Assembly (NCBI GenBank): GCA_026315105.1
Contig: CM048744.1
Location: 350,983,168 to 351,047,167 of the forward strand
Source: Locusta migratoria
Lineage: Eukaryota > Arthropoda > Insecta > Orthoptera > Acrididae
Reading direction: 5' to 3'
DNA length: 64,000 nucleotides
The position numbers and the translations under genes are program-made. The number at the start of each line of letters is the position of its first letter. Positions within the stretch are counted from its first letter, which is position 1. The notes under the pieces are model-generated. The model did not search any database, was not told the DNA's origin, and saw nothing but the letters and a program-made list of their open reading frames with translations. Below, one piece after another: positions 29,848 through 41,045 of the stretch.

Positions 29848-31761
29848 AGACCTACAAAGAATCCTTGGATATCACAGGAGATACTAAATTTAATCGATGA
29901 AAGGAGAAAATATAAAAATGCAGTAAATGAAACAGGCAAAATGGAGTACAGACGACTAAGAAATGAGATTGACAGGAAGTGCAAAATGGCTAAGCAGGAC
30001 TGGCTAGAAGGCAAATGCAAGGATGTAGAAGAATGTATAAATAGGGGAAAAATAGATACAGCCTACCGGAAAATAAAAGAAACATTTGGCGATAAGAAAA
30101 ACAGCTCTATGAATATCAAGGACACTGATGGAAAACCAGTTCTCAGCAAAGAAGGGAAAGCTGAAAGGTGGAAAGAGTATATAGAGGGGCTCTACAAAGG
30201 AAACGAACTTCGAGACACTATTGTAGGAAGGGAAGAGGATGTAGATGATGATGAAATAGGAGATACTATACTGAGAGATGAATTTGACAGAGCACTGAAA
30301 GATCTAAGTCGAAACAAGGCCCCTGGAATAGATGATATCCCGTCAGAGCTACTGAAGTCTCTGGGAGAACCAGCCATGACAAAATTGTTTCACATTGTGT
30401 GTAAGATGTATGAGACAGGTGAAGTACCCTCAGACTTTAAGAAAAATGTTATAATCCCCATTCCAAAGAAAGCGGGTGCAGACAGGTGTGAAAACTACAG
30501 AACTATCAGTTTAATAAGTCATGGTTGCAAAATATTAACACGAATTATATACAGAAGGATGGAAAAGCTGGTAGAAGCCGACCTCGGGGAAGATCAGTTT
30601 GGGTTCAGGAGAAATGTAGGAACACGGGAGGCAATACTCACTTTACGCCTTATCCTAGAAGATAGATTAAGAAAAGGCAAACCAACATTTCTAGCTTTTG
30701 TAGATTTGGAGAAGGCTTTTGACAATGTTGATTGGAATAAACTCTTTCAAGTTCTGAAGCAAGCAGGACTAAAATATAGGGAGCGTAAGGTTATTTACAA
30801 CTTGTACAAAAACCAGACAGCGGTTGTCAGAGTTGAAGGGCATGAAAGGGATGCAGTGGTTGGGAAGGGAGTAAGACAGGGTTGTAGCCTTTCCCCAATG
30901 TTGTTCAATTTGTACATTGAGCAAGCTATAAAGGAAAGCAAGGAGAAATTTGGAGAAGGAATTAAAGTTCAGGGTGAAGAATTAAAAACATTGCGTTTTG
31001 CCGACGACATAGTAATTCTGTCAGATACAGCAAAGGACCTGGAAGAGCAATTGAACGGAATGGACAGTGTGCTGAAAGGTGCATATAAGATGAACATTAA
31101 CAAGAGTAAAACTAGGGTAATGGAGTGCAGTGTAAGAAAATCAGGTGATGCTGAAGGAATTAGATTAGGTAACGAAACAATAAAGGAGGTAGATGAGTTT
31201 TGTTACTTGGGCAGTAAAATAACAAATGATGGTCGCAGTACAGATGATATAAAATGCAGAATGGCAATGGGTAGAAAGGCGTTTTTGAAAAAGAGAAATT
31301 TGTTAACATCGAATATTGATTTAAGCCTAAGGAAGTCCTTTCTGAAGGCATTTGTATGGAGTGTTGCCTTGTATGGGAGTGAAACATGGACGATTAGCAG
31401 TGTGGACAGAAAGAGGATTGAGGCTTTTGAAATGTGGTGCTACAGAAGAATGCTGAAGATTAGGTGGGTGGATCGCGTAACTAATGAGGAGGTACTGAAC
31501 CGAACTGAGGAGAAAAGAAATTTCTGGCATACATTGACTAAAAGAAGGGATAGATTGGTAGGACACATTCTTAGACATCAAGGAATTGTGAATTTAGCGT
31601 TGGAGGGAAGTGTGTGGGGTAAAAATCGCAGAGGGAGACCAAGAGACGCGTATAGTAAGCAGATTCAAGTGGATGTGGGTTGTCGTTCTTATGAGGAGAT
31701 GAAAAGGCTTGCTCAGGATAGAGTAGGGTGGAGAGCTGCATCAAACCAGTCTCTGGACTGA
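29848..31761 (+). CDS. RTE-like reverse transcriptase, open but truncated
   Basis: The frame is open from the first base of the insertion (RPTKNPWIS...) to TGA 31759-31761. The first Met is at 29941, giving 606 residues, but this is an internal Met of the original protein. Visible RT blocks, numbered from that Met: NKAPGIDDIPSELL, IIPIPKKAG, NYRTISL, QFGFRRN, AFVDLEKAFDNVDW, GVRQGCSLSPMLFN and LRFADDIVIL (FADD at 353-356). They are followed by a thumb region and a C-terminal MWCYRRMLKI...RRGRPRD segment. This would copy LINE RNA at the target site but lacks its endonuclease. No stops or frameshifts are seen, unlike copies 2-4. Confidence 0.92.
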   Translation, partial: RPTKNPWISQEILNLIDERRKYKNAVNETGKMEYRRLRNEIDRKCKMAKQDWLEGKCKDVEECINRGKIDTAYRKIKETFGDKKNSSMNIKDTDGKPVLSKEGKAERWKEYIEGLYKGNELRDTIVGREEDVDDDEIGDTILRDEFDRALKDLSRNKAPGIDDIPSELLKSLGEPAMTKLFHIVCKMYETGEVPSDFKKNVIIPIPKKAGADRCENYRTISLISHGCKILTRIIYRRMEKLVEADLGEDQFGFRRNVGTREAILTLRLILEDRLRKGKPTFLAFVDLEKAFDNVDWNKLFQVLKQAGLKYRERKVIYNLYKNQTAVVRVEGHERDAVVGKGVRQGCSLSPMLFNLYIEQAIKESKEKFGEGIKVQGEELKTLRFADDIVILSDTAKDLEEQLNGMDSVLKGAYKMNINKSKTRVMECSVRKSGDAEGIRLGNETIKEVDEFCYLGSKITNDGRSTDDIKCRMAMGRKAFLKKRNLLTSNIDLSLRKSFLKAFVWSVALYGSETWTISSVDRKRIEAFEMWCYRRMLKIRWVDRVTNEEVLNRTEEKRNFWHTLTKRRDRLVGHILRHQGIVNLALEGSVWGKNRRGRPRDAYSKQIQVDVGCRSYEEMKRLAQDRVGWRAASNQSLD

Positions 31762-31783
31762 AGACCACAACAACAACAACAAC
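29848..31783 (+). mobile_element. RTE-like LINE copy 1, young, 5'-truncated
   Basis: Inserted in SINE-1 with an exact GACCACGCA duplication (29839-29847, 31784-31792). Ends in GACCACAACAACAACAACAAC, the (CAA)n-type tail shared by all four copies in this window. Starts at AGACCTACAAAG, so the endonuclease is missing. Confidence 0.95.
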
Positions 31784-31845
31784 GACCACGCAGTTAAGTC
31801 CCATAAGCTATACAAACATTTGAACATTTTTTTGAAAGACTACTG

Positions 31846-32248
31846 TTAAACCGTTTATTATTTTCTCAATACTGTTTCCCACGCACACTGTAACACTACG
31901 TGTATTATGAGCTGACATCAGAGTGACGAGGATGTATGTTGGTAGAAGTGCCACTTGCCGTCACGCAGATGGCGAGGTCTGTGTGTTTTTCTGCAACAGG
32001 CGGCCCATGTGGAGACTTGTTAACGATCTTTCCCACTGTTTTCCAGACTTCGACACCGGTGCCGGCGCAATTTACCGTGGCAGACAGGAGGCTATAACAA
32101 GGCGGTAAATTATCGCGGCACGACACTTAACAAGAGAACACCGCAGTTGTGTGGCGATTTATGGGCTACGTCTGCCCCTCGTAGCCGAGATCTGAACTTT
32201 GGAACGGTAGCAATAAATTGAGAAACTCTGAGGCTAACATCTTAGAAA
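31846..32248. other. No recognisable feature
   Basis: No repeat or coding signature recognised. Confidence 0.5.
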
Positions 32249-34260
32249 TTGACGTATATGAACAGGAAGTATCGTCTTCTTTCCGTAGTTGTTGTACCTA
32301 CAGAATGTCAAAAGACAAGAAGGAAACAATGTTCCATGAAGTTACATTGTTTACGTGATCTTGTCAGTAGTACATATCCCACTGAGTGGAAGCAAAGTTT
32401 AATTCAAGCTATGGCCAAGACTGATAACCCAAAGTCGCCAGGTGACTACAGGCCGATCAGCATATTACCTACAATGTCTAAAGCCTTAGAATATATTGTT
32501 CATGAAGATCTGACGGATTACCTCAAAACTTATAACATCCCTGATAAATATCAATCATGCTTCTGAAAGCACCACAGTACAGCAACTGCGTTAATCAAAG
32601 TAATCGACAACATGAAACACGCTATGGACAGACTCGAACCTACCATCTTAACTCTGCTTGACTATAAAAAGACTTTTTATACGGTTGACTTTGTTATACT
32701 ACTTATTGAAATGAAACAGCTGAATTTCTCAAACATCGCAATCAAATGGTTCGACAGCTACCTCAAAAACAGAAGTCAACAAGTCATTTGTGGGTCAGGG
32801 AAGTCATCACGGATACGCTGGAGTTCCTCAAGGCCCCATTCTTGGTCCATTACTCTTCTCCCTGTATATAAATGATATTTCTTCAGTGATTCACTCCTGC
32901 AACTACCATCTATATGCTGACGACATCCAATTGTACATAAGTGCCAGCCCTAAGAACATAGATTATGCACTAGCTGATATGAATACAGCTCTTTGCTCTG
33001 TTTCACGTTGGGCACAAACCCTAGGCTTTAAGTAAACCCCAATAAATCGCAGGTCATCCTCATATCTCATCCAGAGGTAATCAGCAGGTATTTTCGTTAG
33101 ACAGTCCCCGAAGTACACCTCAATGGTACCCAATTACCATGTCAAAAAAACAGTGATAGACCTTGGGATAATCTTGGATGAACACGTAAACTGCGAAGAA
33201 AAAAAAGTTGTAGCTTGTAGGAAATCGCTCTCAACCCTATATGCAATCCAAAAATTTTGAAAAATTCTTCCAACACAAGTTAAACAAAAATTATTCCAAA
33301 TACTTGTCTTGCCAAATGTTTACTACTGCGATGTAGTTCAACACGGCACAATAGTGAAAATTCGAGACGCCTCGATCTAGTGATGAATACTTGCGTTAGG
33401 TACGTGTGCAGTATACGGTTGTACGATCTTATCAGTCCTTCATATACCCAGCTAGGTTGGATGCGCCCACAAAAGTGGCGTGATTTTCAAACGCTGTGCT
33501 TACTTCATCGATTTCTCAGCCACCAGTGCCCCCAATACTTATCTTCTTACATTAAACAGCTATCATCGTTTCACAACCGCAATACCAGATCGGATACGTC
33601 TAGCATCTTGGTTGTACCTTCAGAAAACATTAAATCTTTCCCCGTCTCTTTCTTTCTCCATCGCAGCCATACGGCTATGGAACACTCTGCCCTGTGATCT
33701 ACGTCTTACCATAAAACACTCGACATTCAAGAGGAAACTCAAAATTTCCATATTAATTACGACATAGCTTCCATTGTTACCCTCCTCTCAGTTCTTTCTC
33801 TCTTCTCTCCATCATAGCTTTCAATCTTACCAGTCTATTTCTCCTCCTCTAAACGAATATACCTCTTCTATATCTCTTTCACCACATTCTATCGTCTTAT
33901 GTCTCTGCTCGATGTGAATAACTAACAATCTGTAAGAACATAACGAGGCAATTCCTAAATGGTATTAGGGCTGATGTTCATAATATGATACATGCTTACT
34001 GTCCTTTTCAAAGTCATTATTATTACTATTTCGTTGTTATTATCGTTTTTGATTTGTATAAATTATCTATGTATTATTGTTACAATTATATTCTAGTAAT
34101 AATATGAATTTTTTCTTTAATACTTGTATTAAACACGGTATGAGTGTAATGTACTAACAAATTGTTCACTTTAAGTAAGGCTGGTTAGGTCTAAGAGAGG
34201 GCCTGAAGGCCCTAATCTATCCAGGTAAAAATAAATGCATAAATAGATAAATAAATATTC
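32249..34260 (+). pseudogene. CR1/Jockey-like LINE, heavily broken
   Basis: Fragments in shifting frames show RT blocks: GDYRPISILPTMSKALE (near 32440), CGSGKS with AGVPQGPILGPLLFSLYINDIS (about 32810-32880) and YHLYADDIQLYIS (32905-32945). A C-terminal region (SATSAPNTYLL..., about 33480-33767) and an AATAAATGCATAAATAGATAA-type tail near 34230-34260 follow. Several stops and frameshifts, for example at 32566 and 33035, rule out function. Endonuclease not seen. Confidence 0.8.
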
Positions 34261-34439
34261 TCTCTGCTGAAGGAACTGAGGGTATATTTGACTACATCCA
34301 GTTTAGTGGAACGGGAGTTATTGCTAAACTGAAGGCTCATTCAACTTGTTAGACAATAAATGAATAAGGAATAGTTATAATTATGGCATCGAAAAAAATA
34401 AATTGTTTTATTATAATCCAAGACAAAAAAATAATAATA

Positions 34440-35010
34440 ATGATTAGAGATTTAGAGAATGATTACGACTTTCAGCGTTCAGTCTGGAGCATAGTACCTC
34501 TAATAAAACTCCTCCATGATTTCCTATTCAGTACAAACATTGATGCCTCGTCTGATGTTAAGCCTGTTACTTCAAAATCATTCTTGACTGAATCCAAGTA
34601 CTTTCTATTTCGTCTGCCTCGACTCCTTTTGCCCACTACTGCTGAACCCATGAGTCTCTTCTCCCATGCGTGTAACATGACCCCACCATCTCAGCCTGTT
34701 CGCTCTAACTGCATCATCTACAGTGTTCATTCCCAGTTTTTCTTTGATTTCCTCATTGTGGACACCCTCTTGCTATTATTCACATCTGTTAGTACCTGCA
34801 ATCATCCTTGCTACTTTCATATGTGGATCATCAATCTTAGTAATAAGGTAACCTGTATCCACCCATCTTTCACTCCTTTGCAACGAAATTCGTCGAAAGA
34901 TAGAGCGGTGTACTGTTAACTTAGTCTTCTTACTGACTTTCTTCTTGCAGAATATAGTAGATCGTATCTGAGAACTCAATGCATTAGTTTTGCTACACTT
35001 TCATTCCCTA
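34440..35010 (-). pseudogene. LINE C-terminal remnant
   Basis: On the minus strand: VHRSIFRRISLQRSERWVDTGY (RT thumb region, near 34850-34920) and a C-terminal GKRSRGRRNRKYLDSVKNDFEV segment with NRKSWRSF (34472-34678). This resembles the tail of RTE/Jockey-type ORF2 proteins with the GRPR-like arginine block. Frames are broken in between. Confidence 0.6.
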
Positions 35011-35448
35011 CACCGTGAATCTCTTTCTCATCGACATTACTTTAGTTTTGCAGATATCTAGGCAACATGTCAAACAACTACCATTTCGTACAAACAACCC
35101 CCGAAGATCAAAATTAAGATAAGGAAAGACGAAAACCAGCATTTATTCCTACCCTGGCGATTACAAAATTTCATCTAAGGACTGCACGAAGTTTTATATT
35201 GGGTAAACAGGAAGAAACTTTGAACTTCGAGTTAAAGAACATACTAGAAACTGTGAAAGCAACCAGTCGAACTTTTACTTACATCTAAAGAACCAAAACC
35301 ACACAGCTGAACACATCGAAAATGTTTTAGAAATTCTACACACAGTAAACTAAACTTGTATCCATTCTGGAAGCGTGGAACCTGCGACTGTGTTGATTAA
35401 AGAAATCATAAAATAACAGCAACCAGTCACCTTTCTTACATATTTATT

Positions 35449-35495
35449 TACCACGACCGGTTTCGAACTGCCTGACAGTTCATCATCAGGCGGTA
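35449..35495 (-). ncRNA. Minimal hammerhead-ribozyme-like motif, left arm
   Basis: On the minus strand: stem I TACCGC, core CTGATGA, extra T, helix II GAACTG/CAGTTC (6 bp, loop TCAGG), GAAA, palindromic ACCGGT, C17, stem I GTGGTA (6 bp including one G-U). All core bases are intact. Helix III can only form well between two molecules, the design known for Penelope-like hammerheads. Confidence 0.75.
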
Positions 35496-36437
35496 TACAT
35501 GTTTTATATGTTGCTCAAAACATTGTGGAACTCGTTTGGCTATGGTGAGATAGAAAATTATGTGTGAGCTTTGTCTTTGGCACTAAATTACAATATTTAC
35601 AAGTTTAAAACATATTCTAAGCAGCTACTTACAGTTGGTTCACACTGCTGTTTTAAGATAGGCGATTTTGCAGGCTTTTTAGTGCTGAAAAGCTGCCCAC
35701 AAAACACATACTTTACCACATCACTTGCTGTCCACATGTTTTACAAACATAAACAATACAGAGATATACACAGCTAGTTGTCAAAGATCACAGTTGCTGC
35801 TCAGATATTATTTTAAACTTATTTAACAGTTACAGTTTCAATAGTTAACGTGTTCATACATTTCTATTTACATTATTCTCTTACAGTGGTATTATTTCAT
35901 AATACTGTAATGGTAGCACTAATGTTACATTCGAAGAAAAATCCATAGACTGCATTTATAAGATTAAACATATGCGGTTGGAGTAGCATTTGGGAATGGC
36001 AAGGGGGGGGGGGGTTAGATGTTATGTGATCTACGTAGGCGTATGTGTGTTTGGTTTTCTCAGAGAATAATGTAAACAGAAATGTATGAACACGTTAAAT
36101 ATTGAAACTGTAACACGTAAATAAGTTTAAAATAATATCTGTGCGTCAACTGTGATCTTTTACAACTAGCTGTATATATGTCTGTATTGTTTATGTTTGT
36201 AAAACATGTGGAAAGCGAGTGCTGTGGTGAAGTATGTGTTTTGTGGGCAACTTTTGAGCACTCAAATGCCTGAAAAATCGCCTATCATCAAATAGCAGTG
36301 TGCACCAACTGTAAGTAGCTGTATAGAATATGTTTTAAACTTGTAAATAGTGCCAAAGACAAAGCTCACACATAATTTTCTATCTCACCACAGCCAAACG
36401 AGTTCCACAATGTTATGAGCAACATATAAAACATATA

Positions 36438-36484
36438 TACTGCCTGATGATGAACTAACAGGCAGTTCGAAACCGGTCGTGGTA
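36438..36484 (+). ncRNA. Minimal hammerhead-ribozyme-like motif, right arm
   Basis: Plus-strand counterpart: stem I TACTGC/GTGGTA (6 bp, with two G-U pairs), CTGATGA, extra T, helix II GAACT/AGTTC with a 7-nt loop, GAAA, ACCGGT, C. It differs from the left arm in stem I and the helix II loop but keeps pairing. Confidence 0.75.
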
Positions 36485-36901
36485 AATAAATATGTAAGAA
36501 AGGTGACTGGTTGCTGTTATTTTCTGATTTCTTTCTACTCACAGTTCCTGAAGGCTATGCTCTATACATTCTGGAGCAACTAGGACTATACACATACACG
36601 AAAAATACCCTAATAGTATTCTCAATGAACAAACAGATTTGAAAGATGAAAATTATTTAAAGAGCTTTACTGAAATTTTGAAAAGTGGAAATGGATAATC
36701 TCACACACGAAAAACAAACGATCATTCTGAAGTATCGGCATTTATTGTCGCCACTGTCGTTGCACGATGGAGGCAGCGGTTCATCGACAACCACGGCTTC
36801 CTGTAGCGGCCGCAGGACGTTGCGAGACGCCGATCACGTGCCCACGAGACCGCAGCGTATACCGCGCGCACTGCAGCAGGCAGCCCAGTGTGTTTATGAC
36901 A

Positions 36902-37096
36902 AATTCAAATGTTTGTATAGCTCATGGGACTTAACTACGGGGTCATCAGTCCCTAAACTTACAAACAACTTATCAACTAGCTAACACTAAGGACGGCACA
37001 AATATCCATAGCCGAGGGGGGATTCGAACCCCCGACCGTAGTGGCCGTGCAGACCGTGACTGGCGCGCCTCAGTCCCCTCGGCCAACGCGGCCGGC
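36902..37096 (-). mobile_element. SINE-1, full length
   Basis: Exact duplication GTGTTTATGACA at 36890-36901 and 37097-37108. Head GCCGGCCGCGTTGGCCGAG on the minus strand. Confidence 0.95.
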
Positions 37097-37351
37097 GTGT
37101 TTATGACACACTGTGGATCTGCACCTGGTGGTAGTTACTGTTGAATGCGTTACCGCACTGGGAACAGAAGTACTGTGGGCATTTTGTTGGGATGGACAGC
37201 AATCTTCGGCAAGACTTTCATTTTCTTCATCTGCTGGCATCTCTCTCTGTAGTTTCATAATAGGAAGAATTGTCATTTGTGTTGGTTGTATAAATAGTTA
37301 ATTTAAGCTGTAATCTAATTTAAAAAATGGTCTTCTTTACAGACAAAACAC

Positions 37352-37552
37352 GACGTTCAGATGTTTGTAAAGCTTATGGGACTTAACTGCGGGGTCATCA
37401 GTCCCTAAACTTACACACTACTATGAAGTACCTTCTACTAAATACAGCACAAACATGCATGCCCGTGGGGGGGGGGGATTCGAACCCCCGACGGGGAACG
37501 GCCTCGCGCATCGCACCATAGCGCCTCAATGCGCTCGACCGCTCCACCGCGG
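37352..37552 (-). mobile_element. SINE-1b variant
   Basis: SINE-1 body, but the minus-strand head is GCCGCGGTGGAGCGGTCGAG with a different anticodon-arm region. Exact duplication CAGACAAAACAC at 37340-37351 and 37553-37564. Relatives are at 46060 and 50354. Confidence 0.95.
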
Positions 37553-37639
37553 CAGACAAAACACATTTTACAGCAATTTTATTATTTATGACCAGTGATC
37601 TCTATACTACCTGGAAGCTGAACTTCAGTTGTCTGATCG

Positions 37640-37834
37640 TATTCAAATGTTTGTTAAGTTTAAGGGACTTAACTGCGGGATTTTCAGTCCCTAAACTTAC
37701 AAACTACTTATGAACTACCTTACACTAAAGACGACACAAACATCCATGTCCGAAGGGGGATTCGAACCCCCGATCGTAGAGGTCGTGTAGACTGTGACTG
37801 GCGCGCCGCAGATCGCTCGGCCACTGCGGCCGAC
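37640..37834 (-). mobile_element. SINE-1, diverged
   Basis: Complete minus-strand copy. TCTGATCGT before and TCTGAGCGT after give an approximate target duplication. Confidence 0.88.
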
Positions 37835-37849
37835 CATCTGAGCGTGCCA

Positions 37850-38800
37850 GCCATAGATGTTCCTCTTTAGCTTCCTGCCAAATTCAAATATCGCTGCTAT
37901 GAAGTATTACAAGAAAACGTGAAGAAAATACGTTTCGATTACGCTTCCATATTAGCCTGTTGCATCATGTATTGGCATAAATTTCGAATCAAGAGGTAAG
38001 CAAGCAATTCTTTGTCACGTAATAACGGATGGAAATTCGTATGCCAAATTTAAACATGGCGGACAGTGTGGAAAACGTGTGGAAAATATTTGAATGTGCA
38101 GGCGCGCTGCAGTTATATGTTCAGACACCAGAGTTATACATCCAGTGTCTATAGTGATCAATGTCTATGACACACGACCACACCCTCTGACCAACAAAGA
38201 TATAATTTAATAGATACATAAAGCATCAAAGGACTTAAACGTGTAAATTTATTTATCTAAAGTCAATAATGAGATAAAACGCGTATTCAAGATCTTGTCA
38301 CAAAATAGACACTGACTCTAAAATGCTTCGTGGAACTCAGTCGAACTAGACGAAAGTAAATTTGTAAAGGAATTTTTTAATATTAAATTGTGATTCATAG
38401 ACGTAGTTAATTGTTTTATTAAAACATCAACAGGACCACCTGATAATGACAATAGCTGAAACAAACTTGTAGTGGAAACAACCAGCACAAGCTGAATGAA
38501 CATTACTGCAGCAAACTTGAATTAATGCTCTATTACGAGAATGCCATATTTTGACCTTGTGTATGCTGCGAGCCCAGTGGAGAAGAAATTATTGATATTG
38601 ATCTTCATACCATAACTCTTACATCTCTGATATAGCTCTGAAATATTACTGAAATATTAGACAACAAACTTTCAATCAAATCTACCATCACGACTAGGTT
38701 TATTTACAATAAAAAATAAAAAAAACTACAACAACAACAACTATGCACTACAAATGGATTATCCGACTGGGACAGATGTAGGTAGATGGGATATGCACGT
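37850..38800. other. No recognisable feature
   Basis: AT-rich sequence, with an A-rich stretch at 38710-38740. No coding frame with a signature. Confidence 0.5.
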
Positions 38801-38801
38801 A

Positions 38802-41018
38802 TGAGGGTGTTCCGAAAGTAATGCCTCTTATTTTTACGCATGGAAACTACAGGAGATACAAAAATCACAAGAGCACAAATAAATAAAGCTGTAGACTATC
38901 ATTTTTCGACACAGTATGATGTTGCCATGAGGTAGAGGGGTGATATACTAGGGGAGGAACGGAATAATTTTTTTAAATATATTTTATAATTTTATGTGAG
39001 AATTTCTAAATGTTTGTTATTTTCTCAATCTGTATTATATAATTCCTGGGAAATTAGTTTTTTGGATATGTCAGAGGAGTAGTTTTATGTTATAGTAATG
39101 GGTGTAAGAAAACGATAAACTCTGAATGTTTATCAAATGTTTTGGAAACATATGATGGTCAATTAGCAGATGTATCACTTGTCTGCTCTTGTGTCTACTT
39201 TCAATGGGTGTAGACGTCTTGCTATGTATTCATTTTAAAAGTATAATATATTGATGAGTTTACCAAAAAGTGTCGCAAACTTCATTTTTTACTCAAGACA
39301 ACACTCCGTACAATATCTAGGCTTAAAGTTACCGAACTACATGCCCTGAGATGTATGAAAAAGAAGAGGATCATCGTATCCAGTGAACGTTACTATCTCT
39401 ATCTGAACATTATCCCAAAAACAAATTATTTAATTCACTTTTTTATTATTTTCAACAACAGAACTGTACAATAGTCATGATAAGTCATTATACAATTTTA
39501 GTAACAGTGAACCAGAACCTGCATGCCGGGCATCGGAACCAACTTAGACTAATCGCTTCCTTAGAGCTTTGATAACAGCATACGAGTCTTGAAAATGTTG
39601 GCCGCGAAGCCCATCATCCAAAGAGATAATATAAGTCTGATGGCGCTACTGTACGTGGACGTGGTAAGACTGTCCAGCCGAATTTTGCAATGAGTTGTCA
39701 TTTGGGGATCCACCTATAGAGAACTCGCGACCAACTACTCAGTTGCGACTCATAGTTTGGGAACTACTGCTTCAAACCATCAGTCCTGAAGTTGTATAAC
39801 ATTGTCTGCCGCTGGAGCATCGATTTATGGTGAAATGTATTAGGATAAAATAACAGTCTAGATGGCACAAAATACCAGGGCAGTTCCCAAAGTAAAGCAG
39901 CAGTGGGCAAAGTTGTTTGTGTAGTGACGTATGAAGCTCAAATTACACAAGTTAGCAGAGTAACTCTTCCAGGATACTCACGTTCCGTAATGTATTTTTT
40001 CTTAAGAAACGGACATGCATTCGATGCTGAAACAGCGTGCATTCCTTGATTTCTTAACAACGGAAGGGTGCTGGCTTGCTGACATCAACAAGAGGCTGAA
40101 AAATATGTGTGGAGACGACACGTTTCACAAGAGCAATGTACAGAGATGGATGAAAATTTTTAAAGAAGTAGAAACCAGCAGTGAAGAGAAATCACTGACG
40201 TGAATCGCCAACGACTTGGACGAACTGGTTCTTGCGGACACACGGATCACTGTTCTTAAGCTTGCTATACAACCGTACTGTGGTCACAATGACTGGAATG
40301 CGATGGCGAAAGATTTAGGGTGTGCAAAGTGGGTACCGTGACAGCTGACATCTGATTTGGACTGAGGGGTGGAAATCTGCTCTGAGCTTCTGGAAGCAAC
40401 TGGAGCTAGCGAAGAAACGTCAGAGGGAATGGAACATTGGTACGTGCATATGATCCGGAAACAAAGAATCAGCATCACACCTCTTCCCCAAGACCTACAT
40501 AGTTAGAAAGTCAGCAATCAGCAAAGAAGCTTATGGCGATAGTTTTTCTGGGATAAGAAGTGTGTCATTATCGTTGATTTTCCGGAACACGGTTGTTCCG
40601 TGAACAGCAACAGCTACAGGAAACTTCGAGTAGCCACAAGGAATAAAAGACCAAACAAGAATTTGAAATCGATCTAATTTCGTCATGACAGTGTAAAACC
40701 CCACCGTTTCTGGTCACAAGTCAGGATATTGGCAAATTGGGCTCCTAAGTGGTCCCTCACCCACAGTACAGTCCACAATTATTACCTTCTCACTTCTAAT
40801 TGTTCGTCCCAATGAGGTGAAAATGGCAGTGAAGCAGTGGGTTCGACAGTGCGGACCTGTATTTTTCCAAACAGAATTCGAGTGTTGGATTCAATGGTGG
40901 CGGAAATGAATCGCTTGTGTACAAGAAGTTTTACTCTAATAAAGCGTGTAATTTAATAGGCTTCTGATGTTTTCACTGTCTTACGGCCACCATGGCATTA
41001 CTTTCGGAACGAATCTCG
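38802..41018 (+). mobile_element. Mariner element, decayed and enlarged
   Basis: Ends TGAGGGTGTTCCGAAAGTAA (38802) and the inverted ATTACTTTCGGAAC (40997-41010) are partly matched TIRs. The transposase remnant occupies only the right half. About 1 kb of unrelated AT-rich sequence lies between the left TIR region and the gene, suggesting a later insertion. Confidence 0.75.
40015..40945 (+). pseudogene. Mariner transposase pseudogene (SETMAR/Mos1-like)
   Basis: The N-terminal helix-turn-helix (LKQRAFLDFLTTEGCWLADINKRL..., 40015-40200) is intact to a stop. Downstream pieces in shifting frames are recognisable: LVLADTRITV, YDPETKNQ, VDFPEHGC, HDSVKPH and KQWVRQCGP-like (40830-40860). The first catalytic Asp block (usually GDETW) reads GNGTL. 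The HDN Asp block keeps its Asp. The usual PSD block reads VHN, so two of three catalytic Asp appear lost. Several stops and frameshifts. Confidence 0.75.
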
Positions 41019-41045
41019 TATTATTTCTTCAGAGGTTTCGACCTA

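Larger units (their letters stand above)
29687..31834 (+). mobile_element. SINE-1 interrupted by an RTE-like LINE
   Basis: Head and most of the body lie at 29687-29847, and the end (GTTAAGTCCCATAAGC to ACATTTGAACATTTTTTTG) at 31793-31834. AAAGACTACTG flanks the whole (29676-29686 and 31835-31845). Confidence 0.95.
35384..36560. mobile_element. Large fold-back element with ribozyme-like motifs in both arms
   Basis: Arms at about 35399-35890 and 36043-36534 are inverted copies, about 490 bp each and highly similar by eye, with a loop of about 150 bp that includes a 13-G run near 36002. Shared landmarks are AGAAATCA(T/G)AAAATAACAGC, TTTATTTACCACGACCGG, GAACTCGTTTGGCT, GAAAATTATGTGTGAGC and AACGTGTTCATACATTTCT. 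TATCCATTCTGGA (35369) and TATACATTCTGGA (36562) may be a mutated target duplication. No protein-coding frame was recognised. Confidence 0.85.
35105..36695 (+). pseudogene. Penelope-like GIY-YIG endonuclease relic, interrupted
   Basis: The left part (about 35130-35350) reads DYKISSKDCTKFYIG, stop, TGRNFELRVKEHTRN, then SNFYLHLKNQNHTAEHIENVLEILH, the typical GIY-YIG endonuclease end of a Penelope-like retroelement. The right part (about 36560-36695) reads LEQLGLYTYTKN, then in another frame SILNEQTDLKDENYLKSF, which is the continuation expected at such C-termini. Between them lies an 1.1-1.2 kb fold-back insertion. The reverse transcriptase is absent. One stop replaces the usual Gln after YIG, and one frameshift is present. 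Assignment rests on recalled family motifs. Confidence 0.65.

Noticed and set aside
32810..32880. Possible intact LINE because RT motifs are well preserved
   Set aside because: Motifs fall in different frames and are separated by stops, so it is a pseudogene.
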